From positions 237,042 to 301,041 of the forward strand of contig CAMKWS010000002.1 in assembly GCA_946476985.1 (NCBI GenBank): DNA of 64,000 bases, given 5' to 3'. Shown here piece by piece: positions 20,404-29,997 of this stretch (positions are counted from its first letter, which is position 1; every line of letters starts with the position of its first letter). Below the pieces are notes generated by a model. It was given only the letters and a program-made list of their open reading frames with translations, searched no databases and was not told the origin of the DNA. The DNA comes from an uncultured Acetobacteraceae bacterium. GTDB lineage: Bacteria > Pseudomonadota > Alphaproteobacteria > Acetobacterales > Acetobacteraceae. The position numbers were made by a program, and so were the translations under genes.

Positions 20404-21969
20404 TTACAAACCTAACTCACCTTGCGGCAGCTCTGTTTTCTCGCTGCCACGCCCCTTCATCTTCTCCACCGCCTTTTTAGGTGGTCGCTGTCGTGATGAA
20501 GGTATCTTTTTAACTCTTCCACCTTCAGAAGAGTGAGGGTCTAGCTGTGCGTGGCGCACACCATCCGCAAAGGAGATTCGTACGCAACTACCTTCTGCGA
20601 CCTCGGCAGAACGTGTTACGGCGCGTCCATCCTCCCTTTGCACCAGCACATAACCACGCTCTAAAATAGCCCGAGGAGACACAGCCAATAGATGACGACC
20701 TACCCCCTCCAAACGTGTCTTTTGCAATTGTAAACGAGATTGCACGGCCTCTACCCGCAAAGGCACACGCAATAAGTGCATTTGACAAGCCTGCCAAAAA
20801 CGTTCCCACCCTGCTTGCAAACGTGCTGCTTCCGCTTCCACCATGCGACCACGCTGGCCTAAAACAACCTCGATAGCTGGCAAATGATACGCCTGACCTC
20901 CAAGCTGGGCACGTGCCCGCATCACAAAGGCAGGTAAGGCAAGCTCTAACCTCTGGCTACGATCATCTAAACGCATACGCGCAGTGTCCAAGAGCCCCGG
21001 CAAGTCAGGCAAACGTGCAACAAGATTCTGCAAGCGCAGACCATGCTGTTGCAGAATCCCAGACAAACCAGACGATAACCGCGCCGTACGATGAGCGAGG
21101 TCTGCTAACAACTCAGAGCGTAACGGCACCGCCATTTCTGCGGCAGCTGTAGGTGTCGGCGCCCGACGATCAGACGCATAATCGACCAAAGTTGTATCCG
21201 TTTCATGCCCTACAGCAGAAATCACCGGTAAAGGGCATTCCGCCACAGCACGAACAACTGCTTCATCATTAAAGGCCATCAAATCTTCAAGCGACCCGCC
21301 ACCTCGCGCCACAATCAACACATCTGGTGGTTGGGGAAGATTCGCCATAGAGCGCACAGCATGGGCAATCTGCCGCGCAGCTCCCTCACCCTGCACAGCT
21401 ACAGGCCATAATAAAATATCCCTTGGGAAACGCCGCGAGACAGTCGTGCAAATATCATGCAGCACTGCTCCCGAGCGTGATGTTACCACCCCAACAGAGC
21501 GGGGCAGAAACGGAATTTTCTTTTTACGCTGTGCATCAAACAAGCCTTCATCTCGCAAACGCACACGTAGCGCCTCAATACGTGCGAGCAAGGCCCCTTC
21601 ACCAGCAAACTCCATTCTATCAATGATCAATTGATAGCTCGACCGCTCACCATAAGAAGAGATACGCCCTGTAGCGATCACCTCTGTACCATTCTCAGGG
21701 ACCATGCCAAGACGAGAGACACTCCCGCGCCAAATCACCCCTGAGATCTTCCCGCCTTCATCCTTAAGGGAAAGGTAAATATGGCCTGACGCATAACGCT
21801 TCATCTCCGTGATCTCTCCACGGATACGCACCCGACCAAACGCCCCTTCTAATGTGCGTTTAATCGCCCCAGAAATATCGCTAACTGAATATTCGGGTAT
21901 ATTGCTACCCCCCTGCCCAGACATATTTGTAGAATCAGCAGGAGAAAAAAGGCGTTCTCTTTCCATCAT
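20404..21969 (-). CDS. xseA: Exodeoxyribonuclease VII large subunit
   Basis: The catalytic subunit of exonuclease VII, which degrades single-stranded DNA in both directions. The 521-residue protein has an N-terminal OB fold (YSVSDISGAIKRTLEGAFGRVRIRGEITEMK) and the conserved core GVVTSRSGAVLHDI, VARGGGSLEDLMAFNDE and VISAVGHETDTTLVDYASDRRAPTPTAAAE. A coiled-coil C-terminal half and a basic tail follow. The start could also be the internal ATG 15 codons in. The small subunit gene xseB is not in the window. It is divergent from purD. Confidence 0.95.
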   Translation of the reverse strand: MMERERLFSPADSTNMSGQGGSNIPEYSVSDISGAIKRTLEGAFGRVRIRGEITEMKRYASGHIYLSLKDEGGKISGVIWRGSVSRLGMVPENGTEVIATGRISSYGERSSYQLIIDRMEFAGEGALLARIEALRVRLRDEGLFDAQRKKKIPFLPRSVGVVTSRSGAVLHDICTTVSRRFPRDILLWPVAVQGEGAARQIAHAVRSMANLPQPPDVLIVARGGGSLEDLMAFNDEAVVRAVAECPLPVISAVGHETDTTLVDYASDRRAPTPTAAAEMAVPLRSELLADLAHRTARLSSGLSGILQQHGLRLQNLVARLPDLPGLLDTARMRLDDRSQRLELALPAFVMRARAQLGGQAYHLPAIEVVLGQRGRMVEAEAARLQAGWERFWQACQMHLLRVPLRVEAVQSRLQLQKTRLEGVGRHLLAVSPRAILERGYVLVQREDGRAVTRSAEVAEGSCVRISFADGVRHAQLDPHSSEGGRVKKIPSSRQRPPKKAVEKMKGRGSEKTELPQGELGL

Positions 21970-22044
21970 GGGGCCATTCTATGCTAAGCGGAGGAACAAG
22001 CGAAGAGACAGTTTCAAAACATCACCATAAAAGGACCAAATCTC

Positions 22045-23283
22045 ATGCGTGTTCTTCTTGTTGGGTCTGGTGGGCGAGAGCACGCCCTCGCAACAGCTAT
22101 TGCCCGCTCCCCTCTTCTTGAGGCCCTGTTTGCAGCCCCCGGCAACCCCGGCATTGCCAATATCGCCACCTGCACACCTATCGCTGCAGATGACATCCCC
22201 GCCCTGGTCGCCTTTGCCCAAAAAGAGAAGATTGACCTTGTCGTTCCCGGGCCGGAAGTCTCCCTCGTTGCAGGCCTGACAGATGCCTGCCAAAAAGCAG
22301 GCATTGCTTGTGCTGGCCCTTCCCAAGCCGCAGCGGAGCTGGAAGGCAGCAAAGCCTTTACAAAAGAAGTCGCCGATGCTGCTGGCATTCCTACCGCACG
22401 CTGGCAGCGCTTTGATACAAACAGCACCAAAGAAGCCGCCAAAGCCTATGTGCAAGAACAAGGCGCACCAATTGTTATCAAAGCGGACGGCCTCGCCGCT
22501 GGCAAAGGCGTTGTTGTCGCCCAAACAGTGGACGAAGCCCTAGAAGCGATCGACCGCCTTGGCCTACCTATGGTGATTGAAGAATGCCTCACAGGCCGTG
22601 AAGTCTCTCTCTTTGCCTTCTGTGCAGATGGCAAAGCCAGCCTGATCGGCGCAGCACGTGACCATAAACGTGTTGGAGATGGTGATACAGGCCCGAACAC
22701 AGGCGGCATGGGCGCTGTCTGCCCTCCGGGTGATTTCGATCGTGCCGCACAAGAACAAGCTCTTGATATTGCTGTGCGCCCTATGCTGGCTGAGATGGTA
22801 CGCCGTGGGACGCCTTTCCGTGGTGTGATCTTTGCAGGACTTATGCTCACCTCTGAAGGCCCAAAGCTGATTGAATATAATGTCCGCTTTGGTGATCCTG
22901 AGGCACAGGCACTGCTTATCCGGCTAGAGAGTGACCTCCTCCCCGCCCTCAAAGCATTGGCAGAAGGCCAGCTTTCAGAAGATAGTATCCGCTTTTCTGA
23001 TGAACCTTCCATCTCACTCGTTCTGGCTGCAAAAGGCTACCCAGATGCCCCCATTAAAGGCGGTGTCATCTCCGGGCTAGACCGCACAGAACAGCTCCCC
23101 GGTGTGTCTGTCTTCCATGCAGGAACAAAGCTTGAGAATGGGAAGCTCCTCGCCAATGGGGGCCGTGTACTGACCATCTGCGCCACAGCAAAAACCGCAG
23201 AGAAAGCCCGCGCTCGTGCTTATGAAGCCGCCGCCACCATCCAGTGGGATGACAAAATGCTACGCAGCGATATCGGCCTCTAA
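22045..23283 (+). CDS. purD: Phosphoribosylamine-glycine ligase (GARS)
   Basis: The second step of purine synthesis: phosphoribosylamine, glycine and ATP give GAR. The 412-residue protein shows GSGGREHAL at the N-terminus, an ATP-grasp domain with GSKAFTKEVADAAGIPTA, IKADGLAAGKGVVVA and NTGGMGAVCPP, plus EYNVRFGDPEAQ (Mg-binding). AAGGA precedes the ATG by about 9 nt. Divergent with xseA, an arrangement found in many alphaproteobacteria, and it ends at a strong terminator. Confidence 0.97.
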   Translation: MRVLLVGSGGREHALATAIARSPLLEALFAAPGNPGIANIATCTPIAADDIPALVAFAQKEKIDLVVPGPEVSLVAGLTDACQKAGIACAGPSQAAAELEGSKAFTKEVADAAGIPTARWQRFDTNSTKEAAKAYVQEQGAPIVIKADGLAAGKGVVVAQTVDEALEAIDRLGLPMVIEECLTGREVSLFAFCADGKASLIGAARDHKRVGDGDTGPNTGGMGAVCPPGDFDRAAQEQALDIAVRPMLAEMVRRGTPFRGVIFAGLMLTSEGPKLIEYNVRFGDPEAQALLIRLESDLLPALKALAEGQLSEDSIRFSDEPSISLVLAAKGYPDAPIKGGVISGLDRTEQLPGVSVFHAGTKLENGKLLANGGRVLTICATAKTAEKARARAYEAAATIQWDDKMLRSDIGL

Positions 23284-23305
23284 GCTTCCTGCTTCAGCAT
23301 AACTA

Positions 23306-23348
23306 TAAAAAAGGCTCCGGCTTTGAGAAAAGCACGGAGCCTTTTTTA
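23306..23348. terminator. Bidirectional terminator between purD and the HAD gene
   Basis: AGGCTCCG (23312-23319) pairs with CGGAGCCT (23335-23342), with CTTT/AAAG inside. An A6 run lies before and a T6 run after, between convergent genes. Confidence 0.88.
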
Positions 23349-23369
23349 TGCGTCATTCACAAAGCACGC

Positions 23370-24044
23370 TTAACCTTCTGTAGAGGCCAGCACACCCAGC
23401 AATTCAGGTAAGGCATTAATACGGTATGTAGGATTCAGTGCCTCACATACATGGGGGGCACCATGGCCATAAGCGGCCCAGCACACATCCAACCCTGTAT
23501 TCGCCGCAAAATTTAGATCTGCTGTTGTATCACCCACCATCAGAAAATGCTCTGGGGGAACAGCCGGGCATAAAGGTGCCACACGTTGAGTTAAGACCTC
23601 TTTTTGAGGTTTACGCGGAAGGTTATCTTCCGCACCCAAGGCGCCTTCAAAAAACTCTTCAAGCTGAAAACGTTTTAAACTCCGCAGCAAGGTCGGCCCA
23701 TGCTTATTGCTTAACGCAATCAGCCGGTACCCCCTTTGGCGCAGCTCACGCAAAACTTCATGCGTCCCTTCATAAAGAAAGGTCTCTTCATCATCCGCTT
23801 GGATATAGCAACGGCGGTAAGCATCAACATAACGTTGTGCATCCTCAGCCGAACTCTGCTCCACCATGACCTTATAAAAGTCTTTTAGGGTACCACCCTT
23901 GCCGAGCTGCGTTCCCAAATATTCCTGTGATGGCGGCGTTACACCCAACTCTTTGAACGCTTCCTGCAAACTCCGTAAAATAGCAGGGCGTGTCTCAGCC
24001 AAGGTGCCGTCATAATCCAGCAAAAGAACGGGGTAACGCAGCAT
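23370..24044 (-). CDS. HAD hydrolase, probable phosphoglycolate phosphatase
   Basis: A 224-residue HAD-superfamily phosphatase with all four motifs: nucleophile DYDGTLAET (D10, D12), motif II ALSNKHG, motif III Lys in PRKPQKE, and motif IV VGDTTADLNFAANTG. A helical cap lies between about 20 and 85. The family includes Gph (phosphoglycolate) and pyrophosphatases; exact substrate is uncertain. It lies 89 bp downstream of the SCO-like gene on the same strand. Confidence 0.85.
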   Translation of the reverse strand: MLRYPVLLLDYDGTLAETRPAILRSLQEAFKELGVTPPSQEYLGTQLGKGGTLKDFYKVMVEQSSAEDAQRYVDAYRRCYIQADDEETFLYEGTHEVLRELRQRGYRLIALSNKHGPTLLRSLKRFQLEEFFEGALGAEDNLPRKPQKEVLTQRVAPLCPAVPPEHFLMVGDTTADLNFAANTGLDVCWAAYGHGAPHVCEALNPTYRINALPELLGVLASTEG

Positions 24045-24133
24045 AAAAGGCGTTCCTTTCGTTATTCAAACCCAACAACACACCACTACATAGCTGGCAT
24101 ATCGCTACACATATATTCGGAGGAAACCTGATA

Positions 24134-24754
24134 TTATGGCTGCTTAGATAGCCCCATAATGTGCTTCAACCCTTCTGTTAGACTGGCACTATCACCCGTA
24201 ATAGGCAACATGCCTGCATAACGCCCATCAGGTGTCATCACTACAAAGGACGGTGCGGGAATGAAATATCCCCCCTCTTGCTGTAATGGAGCATGATATA
24301 ATGTCGTCATCGCCTTGATCATATTCTCAGTCGTAAAAACCGGGAAGATATGAGGTGCTACGCCCATCACATAATCTTTGAGATCATCCGTATCTTCTGC
24401 TTTTACATCTAGCGATACCACAAGCGGTAAAATCTTTACCCCTTGCTTCTGCAAAACCACCAAGCTCTGGTCCAATGCTTTAAGCGGGGGCTGACACCGC
24501 TCTTTAGGGCAATGTGGATCCACAAACCATGTGACCATCCATGACCCACGAAAGTCACCCTCCGTTACCATGCCCCCACCGAGAGAAAACACACGGAACG
24601 TCCCGCCAATCTCATTACCTTGCGTATGCAGCCGTGCGCCTTCATTCGCACCAGAAGCAAGGCGGAACCCCACATAGCCCAACCCTGCTGGGACAAAAAA
24701 TAGCCCCATAATTAAAACAGCCCAAAGCCAACGCTTACGTCTCTGTGGGGTCAT
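24134..24754 (-). CDS. SCO1/SenC-like thioredoxin-fold protein with altered copper motif
   Basis: A 206-residue membrane-anchored protein with one N-terminal membrane segment (about 10-32) and then a periplasmic thioredoxin-like domain. The order of features matches the SCO family, which delivers copper to cytochrome oxidase. The usual CxxxC is instead WFVDPHCPKERCQPP, giving C-x4-C. The distal conserved His before the last strand appears replaced in YFIPAPSFVVMTPDGRYAG. It may therefore be redox-active or scaffold-like rather than a classical copper chaperone; this is inference. No oxidase genes are adjacent. Confidence 0.7.
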   Translation of the reverse strand: MTPQRRKRWLWAVLIMGLFFVPAGLGYVGFRLASGANEGARLHTQGNEIGGTFRVFSLGGGMVTEGDFRGSWMVTWFVDPHCPKERCQPPLKALDQSLVVLQKQGVKILPLVVSLDVKAEDTDDLKDYVMGVAPHIFPVFTTENMIKAMTTLYHAPLQQEGGYFIPAPSFVVMTPDGRYAGMLPITGDSASLTEGLKHIMGLSKQP

Positions 24755-24817
24755 GCTCTCTCTCCTTTGATGCCTCTATGCACCATCTTATTCCGTATCT
24801 TCTGCCGCACTAGAAAC

Positions 24818-27589
24818 TTAGTGCGCTTCTGCCCAATTTTGGCCAATTCCAGTCTCAACAGACAAAGCAACATCCAACGTTGCGACTTGCTCCATCTCCT
24901 GTTTTACACGGGTTGCAAGCGCTTCAGCTTCATCATCTGGGACTTCAAATAACAACTCATCATGCACTTGCAGAACCATACGTGCTTTAGGGAACTCCTG
25001 CTCCAAAACAGGAGCCAACCGCACCATCGCTTTTTTGATGATATCTGCCGCACCGCCCTGCAAAGGCGCATTAATAGCCTGCCGCTCTGCATAAGAACGT
25101 CGCGCAGCTTGCTTCTCTTTAATCCCCGGCACATAGCAACGCCGCCCAAAGGGGGTAAGCACATAACCTTTCTCACGCGCTTCTTCCTTCATGGCCTCCA
25201 TAAAAGCCAAGATGCCGGGATATTGCTTAAAGTAAGCCTCAATATAGCGTTTGGCCTCACCCTGCGGCACCTGTAGCTGGCGAGCGAGACCAAAGGCAGA
25301 AATACCGTAAATAATCCCAAAGTTAATCGCCTTCGCCCGGCGCCGGGTAAGTGCATCCATCCCTTCTAAAGGAATACCAAACACTTCTGAGGCTGTTCGT
25401 GCGTGGATATCTTGCCCATGCTTAAACGCATCCAACAAAGGTTCAATCTGCGCCACATGCGCCAAAAGCCGCAGCTCAATCTGGCTATAATCGGCAGACA
25501 GCAACTTATATCCCGGTGCAGCCACAAAAGCTTGGCGAATACGCGCTCCTTCTTCTGTTCGAATAGGAATATTCTGCAAGTTAGGCTCGTTGGATGAAAG
25601 GCGCCCGGTCGTTGTCGTTGTCATCTGGAAGGTTGTATGAACACGCTGCGTTTTGGGGTCCATCAACTTCACCAGGGCATCAGCATAGGTGGATTTCAGC
25701 TTAGCTAAACGCCGCCAATTCAGAATCTGCGTTGGCAGCTCATGCCCCTTCTCGGCCAGCTCTTCCAACACACGGGAATCTGTTCCCCATGCGCCTGTTT
25801 TCGTCCGTTTCCCACCGGGTAAGCCCATCTCATCAAAGAGAATCTCACCCAGTTGCTTCGGCGAACCAATATTAAAGGGCCGCCCTGCACGGTCATGAAT
25901 CTCTTGCTCCATCTCTGTCATACGGGTCGCAAAATCTTCCGACATACGACGCAGCTCTTCTGCATCCACCCGCACACCCGTAGCTTCCATCCCTTCTAGG
26001 ACTGTAATCAATGGGCGTTCTAGCTCTTCATAAAGGGCTGTCGCTTTCTGGCGTGGCAGTGTCGTGCGTAATATCTGCCATAGCCGCAAGGTTACATCAG
26101 CATCCTCAGCGGCATATTCTGTCGCCCTATCTAGAGACACCTGCGTAAAGGCAATGCGATTTCGTCCTTTGCCTGTGACCTCATCATATGTAATGGGAGT
26201 ATGACCGAGATGAAGACGAGAAAGTTCATCCATCCCTTGCCCATGCGCCCCAGCCGACTGTGCGTAAGAGAGCAACATGGTGTCATCAATCGGAGTAATG
26301 ACTTCACAGCCCGCATTCTGCAAAATTGTTATGTCATATTTTGCATTTTGGAAGATTTTCAACACACTTGCATCCGCCATGAGCGGCGCCAAACAGGCCA
26401 AAGCCTCTTTAACATCAAGCTGCACACCAACTGGGGCTTCTAGCGTCCCTTCATGGCGAAATGGCACGTAACACGCTTTCCCCGGCGCAACGGCAAGAGA
26501 TAACCCAACAATCTCAGCCTGCCGCGCATTTAAACCTGTTGTTTCTGTATCAACAGCCACACGGCCTGCTTTGTACGCCGCATTAACCCACGCCTGTAAC
26601 GTCTCACGATCTGTTACAGTCTCATACGGGCCGAAAGCGGCATCACTTTTCGGCACCTCACCTGTCTCTGCCATGGTAGAGACAGGACTTTCCTCAATCT
26701 TACTCCCCGCTGGGTGGCGTGCTTTACCACCAAAACCCATTCGCTGAAGGATGGACGAAAAGCCCATACTCTCTAGCCAGTTCCGCAGAGCTTCTGCATC
26801 TGGCTCACGCATACGTAGCTCATCTACAGGGCACGGCACCTCGACCTGATCCGCAAGCAACACCAACTGTCGCGAAATACGTGCAGCCTCTGCATGGTCG
26901 ATCAAATTTTGTCGTCTTTTGGAAGGCTTCATAGAAGGTGCCGCTTCAAGCACTGCCTCAAGAGAGCCATATTCATTAATCAGCTGCGAGGCACCTTTAG
27001 GCCCAATCCCCGGCACACCAGGCACATTATCAGTGGAATCCCCCATAAGGGCTTGCACATCCACCACCTTGTCCGGCGAGACACCGAACTTCGCAAGCAC
27101 TTCATCCGGCCCTATGGCCTTCTGCTTCATCGGATCCTTTAACGAAACACCATCCCGCACAAGCTGCATCAAATCTTTATCAGACGAAATAATGGTACAG
27201 CTTCCACCCTGCTCTACCGTTAAACGAGCATAAGTTGCCAACAGGTCATCTGCCTCCCAACCAGGAAGCTCTACCGCAGGCACACCAAAAACTTCTGTTG
27301 CTTGGCGAATCAAATCAAATTGCGGGCGTAAATCTTCCGGCGGCTCAGGACGATGCGCCTTGTATTCAGGATAAATATCATTCCGAAATGTCTTACGGCC
27401 AGCGTCAAAAATAACCGCCATAGGCTGGCCTTCATGCTCTCGGATAAGGCGTGAGAGCATGTTCGTAAAACCATAAACAGCATTAACAGGCACACCATCA
27501 GGGCTGCTCATCGAAGGGATGGCAAAAAAGGCTCTAAAGATAAATCCTGAGCCATCTACCAAAACCAGATGTGTCTTCTCTGACGCCAC
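24818..27589 (-). CDS. polA: DNA polymerase I
   Basis: Repair and Okazaki-fragment polymerase, 923 residues. In order: a 5'-3' exonuclease domain (LVLVDGSGFIFRAFFA, GWEADDLLA, ISSDKDLMQLV, MGDSTDNVPGVPGIGPKGA), a 3'-5' exonuclease domain with an intact DTETTGLNARQAEIVG motif, and a family A polymerase domain. The last shows TGRLSSNEPNLQNIPIR, SADYSQIELRLLAH, RRRAKAINFGIIYGIS and VLQVHDELLFEVP. All three activities look intact. A monocistronic-looking gene upstream of the SCO-like gene. Confidence 0.97.
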   Translation of the reverse strand: MASEKTHLVLVDGSGFIFRAFFAIPSMSSPDGVPVNAVYGFTNMLSRLIREHEGQPMAVIFDAGRKTFRNDIYPEYKAHRPEPPEDLRPQFDLIRQATEVFGVPAVELPGWEADDLLATYARLTVEQGGSCTIISSDKDLMQLVRDGVSLKDPMKQKAIGPDEVLAKFGVSPDKVVDVQALMGDSTDNVPGVPGIGPKGASQLINEYGSLEAVLEAAPSMKPSKRRQNLIDHAEAARISRQLVLLADQVEVPCPVDELRMREPDAEALRNWLESMGFSSILQRMGFGGKARHPAGSKIEESPVSTMAETGEVPKSDAAFGPYETVTDRETLQAWVNAAYKAGRVAVDTETTGLNARQAEIVGLSLAVAPGKACYVPFRHEGTLEAPVGVQLDVKEALACLAPLMADASVLKIFQNAKYDITILQNAGCEVITPIDDTMLLSYAQSAGAHGQGMDELSRLHLGHTPITYDEVTGKGRNRIAFTQVSLDRATEYAAEDADVTLRLWQILRTTLPRQKATALYEELERPLITVLEGMEATGVRVDAEELRRMSEDFATRMTEMEQEIHDRAGRPFNIGSPKQLGEILFDEMGLPGGKRTKTGAWGTDSRVLEELAEKGHELPTQILNWRRLAKLKSTYADALVKLMDPKTQRVHTTFQMTTTTTGRLSSNEPNLQNIPIRTEEGARIRQAFVAAPGYKLLSADYSQIELRLLAHVAQIEPLLDAFKHGQDIHARTASEVFGIPLEGMDALTRRRAKAINFGIIYGISAFGLARQLQVPQGEAKRYIEAYFKQYPGILAFMEAMKEEAREKGYVLTPFGRRCYVPGIKEKQAARRSYAERQAINAPLQGGAADIIKKAMVRLAPVLEQEFPKARMVLQVHDELLFEVPDDEAEALATRVKQEMEQVATLDVALSVETGIGQNWAEAH

Positions 27590-27880
27590 GCCTATTCTCC
27601 CTCCTGCCCCAATTCCGGCAGAATATTACTTTAATTTCTCCCCTGCTTAGCCGATTTCCCTGCATTTCAAAACGGCTGACGATCATTAAACTGTATGATT
27701 TTTCCTTCGCCCCATCATCCTCCACTCCCACTCACCTTCCAAGCAACGCAACATGCGGAAAGCCATATCATCTCCCTTATTCTGCAAACATGCAGAACCT
27801 TCTCCCCCATAGCCTCTTTCTAAAAAAGAACAGAAAAAGGACTGGTCATTCTAACTTGATATCGGTAAAAGAGCGCACAG

Positions 27881-27957
27881 GGACCCGTAGCTCAGCTGGA
27901 TAGAGCGTTGCCCTCCGAAGGCAAAGGCCGCGCGTTCGAATCGCGCCGGGTCCACCA
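27881..27957 (+). tRNA. tRNA-Arg(CCG)
   Basis: A full cloverleaf of 77 nt with encoded CCA. Acceptor GGACCCG (27881-27887) pairs with CGGGTCC (27947-27953). There is a D-arm with AGCTCAGCTGGATAGAGC, an anticodon stem TTGCC/GGCAA with loop CTCCGAA giving anticodon CCG (27915-27917), and a T-arm GCGCGTTCGAATCGCGC. The 291 bp upstream hold no gene. Genes to the right of it form an AT-richer accessory block. Confidence 0.95.
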
Positions 27958-28142
27958 TCCAGAATTCCTAAAATCAGCCGAATTTGGGCCCTGACCTTGA
28001 AAAGAGCCCCAGCCCTTCTTCACGCTTAAATGTAAGAAAATTCTTTAAAAATTCTATACCGAAGCGATTGCAATCGTCTGAAGGATTGTGACTTTCGAGC
28101 AATTGCAACTCGAGATACGACCATCCAACTCTCCTCCTCATC

Positions 28143-29672
28143 CTAGAAATGTTTATAAAAATAAGCTTCCAGCACCCCTGATGTTCCATGTATGGGGGGC
28201 ACACTCATCGCGCTAGGCACACCAGACCTTGCAAGGGCTTTCCCTGCCCTATCGGCAAAGGCAACTCCGCCAGCAATGGCACCAAATGTATCTGCATCGA
28301 ACTTATATTCTGTTGAAAAATCAACCTCATCTGACATATGCCGCCCTACCGTGGACGGGAGCCCGGCCCCTGTCGCATAGATGAAGGAAAGATCATAAAA
28401 ATGGACACCTAGTTTGACTTCATCATCCTTACGCAAAAGGTGCCAAGGCGGTATAGCCGTTAGGTTTGCTTGATGTATTTCCATATTCGACAGAGGCGAC
28501 AGATACAAACCTGTAATCTCTCCGGGCCAATATCCGCCATAAACATAACGTCGACCATCATATAAAAAATACGTATCGTAATTATGCTTCGTACGGCTAT
28601 GCGGGTTCTTACCTCCGCTAAAGCGCGTGTACCGATAAAAAATACTCGGTTTCCATGGTAACGAAGTAAACGTATATCCTGGCTCTATATAAGTCGCATA
28701 AGCACTAACTCCCCTATAGCCATTCCCCGCATGACTATTTTGCTCTGAGACAAATGTCCCATAGAGAGAGAAATTATGGGCTGTTTTGAACCGCTGAGGG
28801 AATGGCCTCCCTCCCCAGCTGAGGGATGTTACATTCATCCCCTGGCGGTCTCCCCTACTGGCATAATCATAAGCTGTTCCAATATTGGCTTGCCGGACGT
28901 GAAAATAAGTTAGCGTGATATAAGCATCTCTATCTTCATACGCCCCCCCATTAGCTGCGCCGTCTTTCTTACGAAATAACGTCACATCAAATCCTACGAA
29001 CTTTGTCTCAGGCCTATCATAATTACGGTTCTGAACATTGTTGGTATTATTCTCCAACATAAACACATCCGCACGGAGAGAGCGTCCTTCATACTTCACC
29101 ACCCCTGGGCCAGCAAAAGCAGCCCGCGGTGCATACCACCACGCTCCTCGATTACCCGAGCTATAACTTCCCTTCCCGACTAAAAAACCATCATCAATCT
29201 GAAAACGCTGCCGCCCTCCAGTGAGCAAAATCCTCTGTTGATGGTTAAGAGCTATCTCCACCCCTAAGTTCGCATCCTCTAAAGTTACAGCACGTGGCGT
29301 ACCAGACGTCTGGGACAAACTTTCCGCATCCCCATCCCCCAACGTGGCAGAACCAATAAGAGACGCTTGCCCCAATACCGAAAAGCCCCACGGTGTTTTC
29401 CACTGCCCCGAAAGAGATGGCTTACCGTACAACTCACTATAAACAGTATTCGAATTACGACTGTACCGGCCAGAAGGATGCTTTACATAAGATCCTTCAC
29501 CAAAATTAGTATTTGGTAAATAAAAAGCATCTCCTCCTACCTCTAATCCACAAGAGATTGATACTTGATGATTAGAGTAAAGAGTCTGATCAGCATATGC
29601 ATGTGAAAATATATAAACTGGGCTCACGATAGCTAACGAAGCCAGTGCTTTCCAAGACGTTTTAGATGACAT
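28143..29672 (-). CDS. Outer-membrane beta-barrel, alginate-export (AlgE)-like
   Basis: About 509 residues from the start MSSKTSWKALAS, chosen because GGA lies 12 nt upstream; an ATG five codons earlier is possible. There is a signal peptide ending near SHAYA-DQ, then alternating polar/aromatic strands throughout and a C-terminal phenylalanine (AYFYKHF), as in outer-membrane barrels. Phrases such as RILLTGGRQRFQIDDGFLVG and YHVRQ-type strands resemble the alginate export family, which in acetic acid bacteria is generally annotated without proof of alginate transport. Probably a substrate-specific porin; substrate unknown. Confidence 0.7.
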   Translation of the reverse strand: MSSKTSWKALASLAIVSPVYIFSHAYADQTLYSNHQVSISCGLEVGGDAFYLPNTNFGEGSYVKHPSGRYSRNSNTVYSELYGKPSLSGQWKTPWGFSVLGQASLIGSATLGDGDAESLSQTSGTPRAVTLEDANLGVEIALNHQQRILLTGGRQRFQIDDGFLVGKGSYSSGNRGAWWYAPRAAFAGPGVVKYEGRSLRADVFMLENNTNNVQNRNYDRPETKFVGFDVTLFRKKDGAANGGAYEDRDAYITLTYFHVRQANIGTAYDYASRGDRQGMNVTSLSWGGRPFPQRFKTAHNFSLYGTFVSEQNSHAGNGYRGVSAYATYIEPGYTFTSLPWKPSIFYRYTRFSGGKNPHSRTKHNYDTYFLYDGRRYVYGGYWPGEITGLYLSPLSNMEIHQANLTAIPPWHLLRKDDEVKLGVHFYDLSFIYATGAGLPSTVGRHMSDEVDFSTEYKFDADTFGAIAGGVAFADRAGKALARSGVPSAMSVPPIHGTSGVLEAYFYKHF

Positions 29673-29997
29673 GGCAAAACATTCCATATATTATAATATT
29701 TAAGTATTATATGAAACGTGATAACCACTAATTAATTTCGAAATAGAAATAAATTTATCTTAATCCTTATTTATAAAAAGAAAACTATCCACCTCCTCAC
29801 TTCTTAAGTGTTTTGTATATTTTCCATGAAAAAATAATCAATAAAGCACTTTTAAATATACACAGCTCATCTAGCCACTTTACAGCTTTTACACATCTAA
29901 AACACAAGCATATCATAATAAATAACCAGCACCTTCTTCCGGTGCTGGCTATAATATGTGAGGCTATAGCACAGCCTTCACTCTCCCAATCTTGTGC
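29673..29997. other. AT-rich intergenic region
   Basis: About 325 bp between two minus-strand genes. It holds the barrel gene's presumed promoter on the left side, AT-rich DNA without a convincing reading frame, and the terminator of the keto-acid decarboxylase gene near 29926-29948. Nothing else is visible. Confidence 0.6.
29926..29948 (-). terminator. Terminator of the keto-acid decarboxylase gene
   Basis: CCAGCACC-ttcttcc-GGTGCTGG is a perfect 8-bp stem. In the minus direction it is followed by a T-rich stretch (TTATTTATTA). It lies 50 bp after the decarboxylase stop codon. Confidence 0.72.

Noticed and set aside
27958..28142. Possible attachment site or integrase remnant after tRNA-Arg
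   Set aside because: I found no duplicate of the tRNA 3' end and no integrase-like frame.
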